Assembly: GCF_001423905.1 (NCBI RefSeq)
Contig: NZ_LMPQ01000012.1
Coordinates: 243,398 to 307,397, forward strand
Direction: 5' to 3'
Length of the DNA stretch: 64,000 nucleotides
Origin: Frigoribacterium sp. Leaf186
GTDB lineage: Bacteria; Actinomycetota; Actinomycetes; Actinomycetales; Microbacteriaceae
Part shown: positions 17,089 through 25,952 of the stretch, piece after piece
How positions within the stretch are numbered: the stretch's first letter is position 1
Layout: the number at the start of each line of letters is the position of its first letter
Position numbers and translations under genes: made by a program
Notes under the pieces: model-generated
What the model saw: only the letters and a program-made list of their open reading frames with translations
Databases searched by the model: none
Told to the model about the DNA's origin: nothing

Positions 17089-18393
17089 GTGCCGTTGACC
17101 CGAGACCTGGGGCTCGCCTGGAGCCTCGCCCGCCGAGCCGTCCGGTCGCGCAGCAGCCGCCGCCGACTCGAACGTGACCCCCGGGCCGCGGCGACGCCCG
17201 CACCGGGCACCGTCCGCGTCGCCGTCTACTTCGCCGACACGACCGTCAACATGTACCAGATCAGGCAGTGGTACGCGCCGCTCGCGCACCTGGCCGAGAC
17301 GTACCCCGTCGCCGTCGTCGTCCGTTCGCCCGGCACGATGGTCACGATGCTCGACGAGTGCCCGGTGCCGCTCGTCTACGCCCGCAAGGTGGCCGATCTC
17401 GAGGACTTCGTCGCCGCCCAGCCCCTCGCGCTCACGCTCTACGTCAACCAGAACGCCAAGAACTTCCAGATGATGCGGTACGGCCGCATGTGGCACGTCT
17501 TCGTCAACCACGGCGAGAGCGACAAGATGTACATGACGACCAACCAGTTCAAGGCGTACGACTACGCCTTCGTGGCCGGTGACGCCGCCAAGGGCCGGCT
17601 CGCCGCCAAGCTCTGGGACTACGACCTCGAGAAACGAGCCGTGCCCGTCGGCAGGCCGCAGGCCGACCACTTCGCCGGGGACGTCCCGTACCCGCACGAC
17701 GACCGGCTCGTCGTGCTCTACGCCCCCACCTGGGAGGGCGACCGACCCGCGGCTGCCTACGGGTCGATCGGCACGCACGGCCTCGCCCTCGTCGAGGCGC
17801 TCCTCGCCACGGGGCGACACCGGGTCGTCTACCGGGCGCATCCGCGCAGCGGCGTGCTCGATCCCGACTACAAGCGGGCGCACGAAGCCGTCATCCGGGC
17901 GATCGCCGACGCCAACGCGCGCGACCCCGAGGCGCACCACGTCCACGACGTGGGGCCCGAACTGGGGTGGCAGCTGGCGTCGGCCGACGTCGCCGTCACC
18001 GACATCTCGGCGATGGTCTACGACCGGCTCGCCACGGGTCGACCGCTCGTCGTGACGCGACCGGTGGCGGTCGAGGCCGACGTCGACGAGTCGGGTTACC
18101 TCGGCCACGCCGAGTGGCTGTCGGCGGAGGGAGCCGGCGACATCGTCGCGCTCGTCGACCGCGTCGTCGGCGACCCGGAGGCGCGGGGCCGTCTCGAGCA
18201 CTGGGTCCGTCACCACTTCGGTGACACGTCGCCCGGGGCCGCCACGCAGCGCTTCGAGACCGCGGTCGGCGACCTCGTCCGGTTGCGAGACGACTACGCC
18301 GAGCGCCACCCTGCCGTCGACGAGCGGCGCGCCGCCGGAGCGTCGGGAGGCGCGGACCCCGAGGCCGGGGACCCGGAGGCCACCGACCTCTAG
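17089..18393 (+). CDS. CDP-glycerol:poly(glycerophosphate) glycerophosphotransferase-like protein (TagB/TagF family)
   Basis: This 434-residue protein has the landmarks of the CDP-glycerol glycerophosphotransferase fold: HVFVNHGESDKMYM (nucleotide-phosphate-binding His-Gly region), VVLYAPTWEGDRPAAAYGS, VVYRAHPRSG and VTDISAMVYDRLATGRPLVV, which matches the TagF pattern around an Asp-x-Ser. It would transfer polyol-phosphate units from a CDP donor to a lipid-linked chain at the membrane. GTG at 17089 was preferred over a GTG 39 bases upstream because GAGGAG lies just before it. The acidic tail after residue 410 is probably disordered. It is the last gene of the operon that begins at 14294. Confidence 0.88.
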   Translation: MPLTRDLGLAWSLARRAVRSRSSRRRLERDPRAAATPAPGTVRVAVYFADTTVNMYQIRQWYAPLAHLAETYPVAVVVRSPGTMVTMLDECPVPLVYARKVADLEDFVAAQPLALTLYVNQNAKNFQMMRYGRMWHVFVNHGESDKMYMTTNQFKAYDYAFVAGDAAKGRLAAKLWDYDLEKRAVPVGRPQADHFAGDVPYPHDDRLVVLYAPTWEGDRPAAAYGSIGTHGLALVEALLATGRHRVVYRAHPRSGVLDPDYKRAHEAVIRAIADANARDPEAHHVHDVGPELGWQLASADVAVTDISAMVYDRLATGRPLVVTRPVAVEADVDESGYLGHAEWLSAEGAGDIVALVDRVVGDPEARGRLEHWVRHHFGDTSPGAATQRFETAVGDLVRLRDDYAERHPAVDERRAAGASGGADPEAGDPEATDL

Positions 18394-18517
18394 CTGTCGA
18401 GGTCGGGGTCGACGTCCAGCCCGAGAGGATGCCTGTTGGTGCTTTCATGCACAGGGCATGCATGTCTCGGTGTTCTGGACTCTGGATCTCAGACGCCGAG
18501 CCGCGTATCCATGAGGC

Positions 18518-18823
18518 ATGCCTGAACCGACCTCAGCCGCCGCCCGACTCTTCGGAGAGCGCATCCGTGACCAGCGCCTCCGGCTCGGGCTCAGCCAGGA
18601 CGAGGTCGCGCACCTGGCGGGCATGAACGTCTCGAACTACGGCAAGATCGAACGTGGCATCGGCAACCCCGTGCTGCACACGGTCGTCCGACTGGCCGTG
18701 GTGCTGGGGGTCGACCCGGCCGAGCTGGTCACGGGTCTCGGGGTCGAGCACCTGCCGCCCCTCGTCGAGGCCTTCACGGCCGCCGACTACGTGGCCGAAC
18801 GGCGGGCGCGGCTCTCGAGCTGA
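18518..18823 (+). CDS. XRE-family helix-turn-helix transcriptional regulator
   Basis: This 101-residue protein has a Cro/CI-type HTH near residues 13-67: RIRDQRLRLGLSQDEVAHLAGMNVSNYGKIERG is the classic recognition-helix pattern. A short C-terminal helix that may dimerise follows. It is preceded by a CATGCA-rich stretch (18446-18464) that could be an autoregulatory site. It is a stand-alone gene between polymer-biosynthesis genes; its target is unknown. Confidence 0.9.
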   Translation: MPEPTSAAARLFGERIRDQRLRLGLSQDEVAHLAGMNVSNYGKIERGIGNPVLHTVVRLAVVLGVDPAELVTGLGVEHLPPLVEAFTAADYVAERRARLSS

Positions 18824-18848
18824 CGGGGACGTCGCCCTCGACCCTCGT

Positions 18849-19130
18849 TCAGAAGCTGAACCGCCAGAGGTACTCGGTGCCGTCGGGGCGGAACCACCGG
18901 ACGACGGCGATGGCGCTGCGGGCCAGTTCGACCCCGAGCACGCAGAGATCGACCGAGGAGCCCGGGTCGAGTCGCGTGGTCGCCACGGGCACCAGGAGGC
19001 CCGTGCCCACGAGGGTGACGCGGACGCCCGTGACCGTCTCGGGGGAGTCGTTGACGAGGCGGTAGACCCGGGGTGCGCGGCGGCGGTCGAGGGTGAACGG
19101 AACGGTGTAGGCGAGGGTCGTCGTGGTCAT
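18849..19130 (-). CDS. Small protein of unknown function, predicted beta-sandwich
   Basis: I do not recognise this family. The protein has about 93 residues with alternating beta-type segments (YTVPFTL, RVYRLVNDS, VTGVRVTLVG, SVDLCVLGVEL, AIAVVRWFRPDG, YLWRFSF), no signal peptide and no membrane segment. The fold suggested is a small beta-sandwich, as in some Ig-like proteins. The start may be the ATG at 19128-19130 or another three codons upstream. It is convergent with the XRE gene, whose stop lies 25 bases away. Clean beta periodicity makes it a likely real gene. Confidence 0.6.
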   Translation of the reverse strand: MTTTTLAYTVPFTLDRRRAPRVYRLVNDSPETVTGVRVTLVGTGLLVPVATTRLDPGSSVDLCVLGVELARSAIAVVRWFRPDGTEYLWRFSF

Positions 19131-19251
19131 GGGCCCCATGATGGGTGCGACCACCGATGCCCGTCCCACGGACCTGTGGACGACGGGTGGTAGGGGACGA
19201 GACGACCGGATCGTGGTCGTCCACCCGAGCGGACGACCGGACCCTGCCGGG

Positions 19252-20061
19252 TCAGGGCGCCAGGCTGGCGGGGAACTCGGTGGGCGGCGCGCCGAACGCC
19301 GTCCGCGCGGTCGTCACCACCTTGCGGCCGAGCAGGTGGTTGCCCGTTCCGCCGACGACCGCTCCGATGCCGAACGGGATGGCGCGACCGAGCACCGAGG
19401 CACCCTGGGAGGCCGCGAAGCGTCGGATGAACTGCTTGCGGATGGTGTCGGTGAGGCCGCTCATGGCCGCCTTCGGCAGCTTGTCGGTCACCAACTCGCC
19501 CCAGAACGCCGTGCGAGCCGGAGCGGTGCCCATGGCCTCGCCGGCGAACTGGCGGACGAGGCTGGCGCCCGGGCCGCCGAGCAGCATGGCCATGACCAGG
19601 GCGCGTGCGCGGTCGGGGTCCGAGACGGCGATGCCGTGGACCTCGGTGACCGACTGGGCGAAGAGGGCGCTCGCCTCGAGGAACCCGGCGGTCTCGACGC
19701 CGGACAGGGCCAGGGACACGCCCCAGCCGACGCCCGGGATGACCGCGCTGGCCCCGACGGCCGCGCCACCCGTCGTCACGGCGGCGAGGTACTCACGCTC
19801 GAGGACGCCGATCAGCTTCTCCGGCGTGGCCTTCTTGTGGCGACGGCGCAGCATGGCGACGTGCTTCACGACCACCGGACGCTGGACGGCGAGGAGCTTG
19901 TCGAGGCGCCGGACCCACGCGGCGTCGTCCGTCCGCTCCGGCGTCGAGGTCTCGTAGTGGTACTCGGGCGACGCGGCGTCGTCGCGCGCGCTCAGCTCGG
20001 CGCTCGACGAGGAGGGGTCGCGGTCGTGGTCGGGGCTCTGGGGGTGACGACGGAAGGGCAC
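19252..20061 (-). CDS. EcsC-like protein of unknown function
   Basis: This 269-residue protein has an acidic, disordered N-terminus of about 45 residues and then a helical body with Gly/Ala-rich amphipathic segments (TTGGAAVGASAVIPGVGWGVSLAL; FIRRFAASQGASVLGRAIPFGIGAVVGG) followed by TGNHLLGRKVVTTARTAFG. The last part resembles the C-terminus of EcsC-family proteins. The start is a GTG, and TAGTGT lies exactly six bases upstream, so the mRNA is probably leaderless. It is downstream of the ABC exporter genes on the same strand but has its own promoter signal. Its function is not known. Confidence 0.65.
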   Translation of the reverse strand: MPFRRHPQSPDHDRDPSSSSAELSARDDAASPEYHYETSTPERTDDAAWVRRLDKLLAVQRPVVVKHVAMLRRRHKKATPEKLIGVLEREYLAAVTTGGAAVGASAVIPGVGWGVSLALSGVETAGFLEASALFAQSVTEVHGIAVSDPDRARALVMAMLLGGPGASLVRQFAGEAMGTAPARTAFWGELVTDKLPKAAMSGLTDTIRKQFIRRFAASQGASVLGRAIPFGIGAVVGGTGNHLLGRKVVTTARTAFGAPPTEFPASLAP

Positions 20062-20067
20062 CCGTCG

Positions 20068-20073
20068 ACACTA
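20068..20073 (-). promoter_or_regulatory. -10 element of the EcsC-like gene (leaderless)
   Basis: TAGTGT on the minus strand ends six bases before the GTG start at 20061, and no ribosome binding site is visible. Confidence 0.5.
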
Positions 20074-20832
20074 CGCCGAGGGGCGGGGAGGGTGGTCGGC
20101 GGCGTACCGGGCCAGCGCCTCGTCGAGCGGTCCGTCGAAGGCGAGGCGGCCCCCGTCGAGGTAGAGGCCCCGTCGACAGAACCGCTTCAGGTCGCGTTCG
20201 TTGTGCGAGACGAGGAAGAGCGTGCGGCCGTCGGCCAGCATCTCGCCGATCCGGGCGTAGCACTTCTCGCGGAAGGCCTTGTCGCCGACCGCCAGCACCT
20301 CGTCGACGAGGACCACGGGTTCTTCGAGTCGCGAGATCACGGCGAAGGCGATGCGGACTTTCATGCCGCTCGAGAGGTGCTTGTACGGGGTGTCGACGAA
20401 GTCGGCGATCTCGGCGAAGTCGATGATCTCGTCGAACCGTTCGTCGATCTCGCTGCGGTGCATGCCGTGGAGGCCGGCCGTCAGGTAGACGTTCTCACGG
20501 ACCGTCAGGTCGGCGACGAAGCCGCCCGTGATCTCGATCAGGGGCGCGACGCCGCCCGAGACGACGACGGTGCCGGTGTCGGGCAGGATCACCTCGGCCA
20601 CGAGCTTGAGCAGGGTGGACTTGCCCTGACCGTTGCGTCCCACGACGCCGATGGCCTCGCCCGGGTGCACCTCGAAGCTCACGTCGCGCAGGGCCCAGAA
20701 CTCGCCCGGACGCGAGCGGCGACCACTGTCGGCGAAGAGGTCCTTGAACGAGCGACGTCCGCGACGGTTGCGACGGAAGCGGATGCCGACGCCGTCGACG
20801 CGGATCACGGGACCCTGCACGGTCGGGGTCAT
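20071..20832 (-). CDS. ABC transporter ATPase for polysaccharide or teichoic acid export (TagH/Wzt-like)
   Basis: This 253-residue ATPase has Walker A in GVVGRNGQGKSTLLK, the Wzt/TagH-type signature HLSSGMKVRIAFAV, Walker B in VVLVDEVLAVGD and the switch His in LVSHNERDL. GGVAPLIEITGGFVADLTVRENVYL is typical of this export subfamily. It has no C-terminal carbohydrate-binding domain, so export would be TagGH-like. Its ATG overlaps the permease TGA (TGATG), so the subunits are translationally coupled. Confidence 0.93.
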   Translation of the reverse strand: MTPTVQGPVIRVDGVGIRFRRNRRGRRSFKDLFADSGRRSRPGEFWALRDVSFEVHPGEAIGVVGRNGQGKSTLLKLVAEVILPDTGTVVVSGGVAPLIEITGGFVADLTVRENVYLTAGLHGMHRSEIDERFDEIIDFAEIADFVDTPYKHLSSGMKVRIAFAVISRLEEPVVLVDEVLAVGDKAFREKCYARIGEMLADGRTLFLVSHNERDLKRFCRRGLYLDGGRLAFDGPLDEALARYAADHPPRPSA

Positions 20833-21629
20833 CAGATCTCCTTCAGCACGGCGCGCTCGCTCGCGCGGAAGACGAGCAGTCCGACGGCCAGGACCACGAG
20901 GCACACGCCACCGCCGACGAGGACTTCGGTGAGGTCGAACTGCTCGGGGAAGAACGCCGAGCGGTAGAGGCCGAAGATGCCGCTCAACGGGTTGAAGGCC
21001 GCGAGCAGGTGGAGGCCGTCGGGGAGGTCCTGGGTGCCGTAGATGACGGGGGAGGCGTAGAACGTGAAGCGGAGGGCTAGCTTGGTCGCCCGCTCGAGGT
21101 CGCGGAAGAACACGACCAGCGGGGCGACGATCAGTCCGACCCCGGCGACGAGCAGCGTCTGCATGACCATGGCGAGGGGGAAGAAGACCACCTGCCAGTG
21201 CAGCTCGGCCCCACCGGCGACGGCGAACACGGCCAGCACGGGAAGGCTGAGGGCGAACTCGATGCCCTTGGACCCGACCAGTCGGAAGACCCAGATCGTG
21301 CGCGGGATCTTCGTCGACCGGACGAGCTTGGCCTCACGGATGAAGGCACGGGTGCTGTCCGAGACGGCGCCGTTGAACCACATCCACGGCAGCAGGCCCG
21401 ACAGCAGGAAGACGATGTAGGGCTCGTCGCCGACCGAGCGCTTGAAGACGACCGAGAAGACGAAGAAGTAGATGCCCGACATGACGAGCGGGTCGAGGAT
21501 CGACCACACGTAGCCGAGCTTCGACGTCGAGTAGCGGACCTTGAGGTCGCGACTCGTCAACAGCCACAACGTCTGGCGGTATCGCGCGGCACCGCTACGA
21601 CGGGGCCGACCGGCCAGGTCAGTGCTCAC
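20832..21629 (-). CDS. ABC-2 type permease for polysaccharide or teichoic acid export (TagG/Wzm-like)
   Basis: This 265-residue protein has about six transmembrane helices (first near residues 41-62), preceded by an amphipathic N-terminus with the family motif LLTSRDLKVRYSTSKLGYVWSILDPL. The C-terminal half has FFRDLERATKLALRFTFYASPVIY and NPLSGIFGLYRSAFFP, both typical of O-antigen and teichoic-acid exporters. The start is a GTG preceded by AAGGAC. It forms the exporter with the overlapping ATPase and lies just downstream of the nucleotidyltransferase gene. Confidence 0.92.
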   Translation of the reverse strand: MSTDLAGRPRRSGAARYRQTLWLLTSRDLKVRYSTSKLGYVWSILDPLVMSGIYFFVFSVVFKRSVGDEPYIVFLLSGLLPWMWFNGAVSDSTRAFIREAKLVRSTKIPRTIWVFRLVGSKGIEFALSLPVLAVFAVAGGAELHWQVVFFPLAMVMQTLLVAGVGLIVAPLVVFFRDLERATKLALRFTFYASPVIYGTQDLPDGLHLLAAFNPLSGIFGLYRSAFFPEQFDLTEVLVGGGVCLVVLAVGLLVFRASERAVLKEI

Positions 21630-21688
21630 GGACGTCCTTCACGCTCAGGACACCCGCCCGGATGCGCGACCGCCGACGGCGGCCCGGT

Positions 21689-22402
21689 TCAGACGAACAG
21701 GTTCGCGCGCTCGAGGTCTTCGGCGAAGTCGACCTCGACGGCGTAGAGGTCGGAGATGTCCACGGGCTCAAAGCGTAGCCCGTCCTGGCCGATGGCCAGT
21801 TCGATGCCACGTTCGAAGTAGTCCTGGTTGTCGACCTTGGACAGCTGGTGGACGAGGGTGGCCTTGTCGGACTTCGACACGTAGTTGATGCCGACGGCCT
21901 CGCCCAGGCCGCCCTTGACCTGCTTCGAGAGCTCGGCGATGTAGCCCTCGGCGTCGGTCGTGTACTTGACCTCTTCGTCGGACACCTTGGACGTGTTGAC
22001 GGTGACGAACGACTGGTCGTCGCGGACCAGGCGCGCCGCGCGGGTGAGCGCGGTCGGGTCGAAGACCACGTCGCCGTTCATCCACAGCACGCCACCGGAG
22101 GCGCTGGCCCGCAGGGCGCGGAGCAGGCTCTTCGAGGTGTTGGTCTGGTCGTACATCTCGTTGTAGACGAACGAGGCCGACGGGAACGCCTCGACGATGT
22201 GCTCGAACTTGTAGCCGACCACGACGGTCACCCGGGCGTCGGGCCCGAAGGCCTGGCGGATGTTGTCGAACTGCTGCTGCATGATGGTGCGGCCGTCGTT
22301 GAGCTCGGTGAGCGCCTTCGGCAGCGAGCGGCCGAGACGGCTGCCGAGCCCGGCCGCCAGGATGACGATCTGCTGGCGGTGGTTCGTGTCGTTCTTGCTC
22401 AC
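21689..22402 (-). CDS. Sugar/alditol-phosphate nucleotidyltransferase (LicC-like)
   Basis: This 237-residue protein has the nucleotidyltransferase N-terminus IVILAAGLGSRLGRSLPKAL (GxGxR followed by PK) and GGVLWMNGDVVFDP as the metal-binding GD. It ends with VEVDFAEDLERANLF, as in LicC-like phosphocholine and alditol-phosphate cytidylyltransferases. The start is a GTG with GAGGAG eight to ten bases upstream. In this neighbourhood the likely product is the CDP-activated donor used by the TagF-like or CDP-alcohol enzymes, but the nucleotide and substrate are inferred from context only. Confidence 0.8.
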   Translation of the reverse strand: MSKNDTNHRQQIVILAAGLGSRLGRSLPKALTELNDGRTIMQQQFDNIRQAFGPDARVTVVVGYKFEHIVEAFPSASFVYNEMYDQTNTSKSLLRALRASASGGVLWMNGDVVFDPTALTRAARLVRDDQSFVTVNTSKVSDEEVKYTTDAEGYIAELSKQVKGGLGEAVGINYVSKSDKATLVHQLSKVDNQDYFERGIELAIGQDGLRFEPVDISDLYAVEVDFAEDLERANLFV

Positions 22403-22666
22403 GGTGGTCTCCTCACAAGGGGCGAGCTCGTGCGGGACGGGCTCTGCGGCGGCCCCGGCGGTGCGGACCGGACCCGTCTCTGGGTGCGATTCGCCTCGTG
22501 TTCGAGCGGCGTTCACCGCGGAGCATCGATCTGGACACGTCATCGTGCTCTCGCAGACTACCCGACGAGGCTCCGGGCAGCCAGGGATCGCCTCCGAAGC
22601 GTGTCCTTTTCGTGATATGCGCCTCCTGTCGTCCGACGGGTGTCACCGCCTTGGTACGGTGGGGCG

Positions 22667-24112
22667 ATGGCTGGACGGCGCGAGGACGAAGTGGGTGACG
22701 ACGCCCTCGACTCGACGCCGGGCGACGACACGGTCCGAGCGGTGGGCACCGCCGACCAGGGGGAGAACGCAGTGGACGACGACGCGACGACCACGAGGGA
22801 CGTGGCCGAGGACGCGACCGTGACGACGGGGGTCGAGTCGACGTCGACACCGACAGCGGCGACCGGGTCCCGGAAGGCCCCGACGGCCCGCAAGCCGACG
22901 GCACCCCGCAAGCCCGCCACGCCCCGCAAGCCCTCCCAACGCACCGCGGCCGACCGCTCCGCCGCGGCCAAGAAGGCCGCGGCCACGCGGGCGGCGAACG
23001 CCCGGGCCCGGGCCGAGGCGGCGGCGAAGGCCGCCGAAGAAGAGCTGGTCGTCGAACTCGCCGACGCGGGTGTGACGACCGACGGCACCGTCGTCGTCCC
23101 GGTCTCGGCCGACGACTACTTCGGAGACGCCCTGAGCGCCGAGGAGGCGTCGGCTGCGGCGCTCGAGGACGCCCTGTCCGTGGACGACCCGACCACCGCG
23201 GCCCCCGAGGCCGGTCAGGTCGAGGTCGGCGACGACGATGCGACCGGCGACGACGCGGTCGACGACGCCGCGTCGCCGGGCGACGACGCCGCCGAGGCGG
23301 CCGTGCCCGGGTCGCGCGCCGGTCGCGTCACCCGCGCGGTCGACGCCGAGGCTCCGGTGGTGCTGGCCATCTCGGGGCTCGTCAAGCGCTACGGCGGCAC
23401 CGTCGCCGTCGAGAACGTCGACCTCGAGGTCCGTGCCGGGTCGTTCTACGGCATCGTCGGGCCGAACGGTGCCGGCAAGACGACGACCCTGTCCATCGTG
23501 ACGGGTCTGCTGCGGCCGGACGCCGGGACGGTGACCGTCCTGGGCGCCGACGTCTGGCGCGACCCGGCGGCGGCGAAGCGGTCGCTCGGCGTGCTGCCCG
23601 ACCGCCTGCGACTGTTCGACCGCCTGACCGGAGCCCAGCTGCTCTACTACTCCGCCACCCTGCGCGGCCTCGACGGCGTGACGGCGCGCAAGCGGTCGTC
23701 CGACCTGGCCACGGCCTTCGGTCTGCACGACGCCCTGGGGCGCCTGGTGAGCGACTACTCGGTCGGCATGACCAAGAAGATCGCGCTCGCGGCCGCCATC
23801 ATCCATTCTCCGCGGGTCCTCGTGCTCGACGAGCCGTTCGAGTCGGTCGACCCCGTGTCGGCCGCGACCGTGACCGACGTCCTGCAGCGGTACGTCGCCG
23901 GCGGGGGCACGGTGTTGCTCTCCAGTCACAGCATGGATCTCGTCGAACGCATCTGTGACAGCGTCGCCGTGATCGTCGACGGGCACGTCCTCGCGAGCGG
24001 CACGGTCGACGAGGTCCGGGCCGGGCGTTCGCTCGAGCAGCGGTTCGTCGAGCTCGCCGGTGGACGCGCGGTCACGGAGGGCATGGAATGGTTGCAGAAC
24101 TTCTCCGACTGA
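22667..24112 (+). CDS. ABC transporter ATPase with long histone-H1-like N-terminal extension
   Basis: This 481-residue protein has its ABC domain only in the C-terminal part, from about residue 230: Walker A in GPNGAGKTTT, signature region DYSVGMTKKIALA, Walker B in VLVLDEPFE and the His switch in LLSSHSMD. Such ATPases usually have 230-310 residues. The extra N-terminus starts acidic, then has a Pro/Lys/Ala block (KAPTARKPTAPRKPATPRKP, about 75-95) and an Ala/Arg/Lys helix (AAAKKAAATRAANARARAEAA), then another acidic stretch. The base composition matches the neighbours, so this is not an obvious frameshift fusion. The permease starts 25 bases before its stop. Confidence 0.88.
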   Translation: MAGRREDEVGDDALDSTPGDDTVRAVGTADQGENAVDDDATTTRDVAEDATVTTGVESTSTPTAATGSRKAPTARKPTAPRKPATPRKPSQRTAADRSAAAKKAAATRAANARARAEAAAKAAEEELVVELADAGVTTDGTVVVPVSADDYFGDALSAEEASAAALEDALSVDDPTTAAPEAGQVEVGDDDATGDDAVDDAASPGDDAAEAAVPGSRAGRVTRAVDAEAPVVLAISGLVKRYGGTVAVENVDLEVRAGSFYGIVGPNGAGKTTTLSIVTGLLRPDAGTVTVLGADVWRDPAAAKRSLGVLPDRLRLFDRLTGAQLLYYSATLRGLDGVTARKRSSDLATAFGLHDALGRLVSDYSVGMTKKIALAAAIIHSPRVLVLDEPFESVDPVSAATVTDVLQRYVAGGGTVLLSSHSMDLVERICDSVAVIVDGHVLASGTVDEVRAGRSLEQRFVELAGGRAVTEGMEWLQNFSD

Positions 24113-25653
24113 GGCTGCAGACGATCGGCAACACGGTCCGGTTCGGGCCCCGCCGCCTCGCCGTCGCCGTCGGTTCGGTCCTCGCCGTCCTCGTCGTCAC
24201 CATCGCGATCGCGAGCCTGGTCAGCGGGCTGAGGGACGCCCCCCTCGACGACGTCCGCGCCGTCGTGGTGGGTGGTGGTGCCCTGCTCCTCGTCGGCTTC
24301 GCCGTCGTCCCCTTCGCCACGGTGCGTCCCGCGTGGAGCGACCCTCGCCGGCTCGCCGTCCTGGGCGTCCCCGAGGGGGGCGCGTCCGTCGGGCTCGCCC
24401 TCGGTTCGCTCGTCGGCCTGCCCACGCTCGCCCTGCTCGTGCTCTCGACGGGATACGTCAGAGCCTGGGCCGAGGGGTCGGGCGTCGCGGCCGTCGCCGT
24501 GGTCGCCGCCGTCGTCGCCGGGGTCACGGCCCTGATGCTGGCCCTCGTGGCGTCGACGCTCAACAGCGTCCTCCTCACCTCGCGTCGCAGCCGCGAGCTG
24601 GCTCTCGTCGGTGCGGTCCTCGTGGTCCTGCTCGCCGTCCCCGTGGTCGTCGACCTCGTCCGGCTCTCGTTGCCGGGCCGGTCGGGCACCGGGGTCGTCG
24701 CGGACGGCCTCGCCTGGACGCCGTTCGGCGCCGCCCTCGCCCTGCCCGGCCACGTCGCCGCGGGCGAGACGGGTCGCGTCGTGGCCGACGTCCTGATCGC
24801 CGCGATCACGCTCGCGGCCCTCTGGTACGCCTGGCGCGCCCTCGTCGCCCGGGCCTTCGTCGACCGGCCCGAACCCGAAGAGGTGGACGAGGGCGACGGG
24901 CTGGGCTGGTTCGAGTACGTCCGTGCCTCGCCGACCGGGGCCGTCGCGGGCCGCAGCCTCACCTACTGGATGCGCGACGCGCGGTACCGCATGTCGCTCG
25001 TCATCATCCCGTTCCTGCCGCTGCTGGTCGTCCCGCTGGGGATCGCGGGCGTCAGCTGGAACTGGCTGGCGCTCGTCCCGGTGCCGATCATGTGCCTCAT
25101 CCTCGGTTTCCTGCCGCACAACGACGTGGCCTACGACAGCACCGCGCTGTGGATGCACGTGGCCTCCGACACGCGAGGTCTGGCCGACCGCGTGGGGCGA
25201 CTGGCGCCTCCCCTGCTGATCGGGGTGCCCTTGGTCGCCCTCGGGTCGGTGGTCGCGACGTGGTTGTTCGGCGACTGGCAGGCCCTGCCGTCGGAGCTCG
25301 GGGTGAGCGCCGGGTTCCTGCTGAGCGGCCTGGGGTTGTCGAGCGTCGTCTCGGCCCTGCTGCCGTACGCCACGGTCCGGCCGCACGACGATCCCTTCCA
25401 ACAGCCCCAGTCGAACGGCGCCACCGCGGCCTGGGCGCAGAGCGTCATGATCGGCGGGGCCCTGCTGGCGACCGCTCCGGCCCTGTGGTTCGCGGGGCGG
25501 GGACTCGTCTCGGGCTACCCGTCCGGTGGCACCTGGGCGCTCGTGTCCGGCCTCGGCGTGGGGCTCGTGGCCCTGGTCGCGGGCGTCGCCCTGGGTGCTC
25601 GCGTGTTCTCGCGCCGGGCCCCCGAGCTGCTGGCCTTCGCCCTGCGCAGCTGA
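24088..25653 (+). CDS. ABC transporter permease (ABC-2 like, about 12 helices)
   Basis: This 521-residue hydrophobic protein has roughly twelve transmembrane segments in two halves, separated by a charged loop (DRPEPEEVDEGDGLGWFEYV, near residue 265). It overlaps the ATPase gene by 25 bases, so the pair forms one transporter. Similar two-gene ABC-2 systems in actinobacteria have unknown substrates. I see no motif naming a substrate. Confidence 0.82.
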   Translation: MVAELLRLRLQTIGNTVRFGPRRLAVAVGSVLAVLVVTIAIASLVSGLRDAPLDDVRAVVVGGGALLLVGFAVVPFATVRPAWSDPRRLAVLGVPEGGASVGLALGSLVGLPTLALLVLSTGYVRAWAEGSGVAAVAVVAAVVAGVTALMLALVASTLNSVLLTSRRSRELALVGAVLVVLLAVPVVVDLVRLSLPGRSGTGVVADGLAWTPFGAALALPGHVAAGETGRVVADVLIAAITLAALWYAWRALVARAFVDRPEPEEVDEGDGLGWFEYVRASPTGAVAGRSLTYWMRDARYRMSLVIIPFLPLLVVPLGIAGVSWNWLALVPVPIMCLILGFLPHNDVAYDSTALWMHVASDTRGLADRVGRLAPPLLIGVPLVALGSVVATWLFGDWQALPSELGVSAGFLLSGLGLSSVVSALLPYATVRPHDDPFQQPQSNGATAAWAQSVMIGGALLATAPALWFAGRGLVSGYPSGGTWALVSGLGVGLVALVAGVALGARVFSRRAPELLAFALRS

Positions 25654-25666
25654 CCCGCGGTCGTCG

Positions 25667-25672
25667 TACGAT
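25667..25672 (+). promoter_or_regulatory. -10 element of the DUF3039 gene (leaderless)
   Basis: TACGAT ends exactly six bases before the ATG at 25679, and no ribosome binding site is visible. Confidence 0.55.
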
Positions 25673-25678
25673 GTCGGC

Positions 25679-25939
25679 ATGACTGACACGCAGACGGGCG
25701 GCGGCCTCGACGTCCTGGACCGCGAGCTCGAGAAGCTCCTGAACGACGAGGCGATCGACCCCGGCGACCACGAGCGCTTCTCGCACTACGTCAAGAAGGA
25801 CAAGATCATGGAGTCCGCCCTGAGCGGCAAGCCGGTCAAGGCGCTCTGTGGCAAGAAGTGGACCCCGGGCCGCGACCCCGAGAAGTTCCCGGTGTGCCCG
25901 ACCTGCAAAGAGATCTACGAGAAGATGACCTCCGAGTGA
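25679..25939 (+). CDS. DUF3039 family small zinc-ribbon-like protein
   Basis: This 86-residue protein has the conserved DUF3039 pattern: an [13 protein letters not shown] helix and then [27 protein letters not shown]. One Cys (ALCG) plus the CPTC pair and the earlier histidines could form a zinc site. The family is widespread in actinobacteria and uncharacterised. It is convergent with pncB, with 13 bases between stops. Confidence 0.88.
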   Translation: MTDTQTGGGLDVLDRELEKLLNDEAIDPGDHERFSHYVKKDKIMESALSGKPVKALCGKKWTPGRDPEKFPVCPTCKEIYEKMTSE

Positions 25940-25952
25940 TCCGCGCCCGGCG

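Noticed and set aside
15979-18309. 776-codon open frame opposite the GT2/TagF-like genes
   Set aside because: It has no recognisable motif and mirrors two real genes with clear family signatures.
18446-18464. CATGCA repeats before the XRE gene as a proven operator
   Set aside because: The six-base units are self-palindromic and only two copies occur; the arrangement is suggestive but too weak to list as a site.
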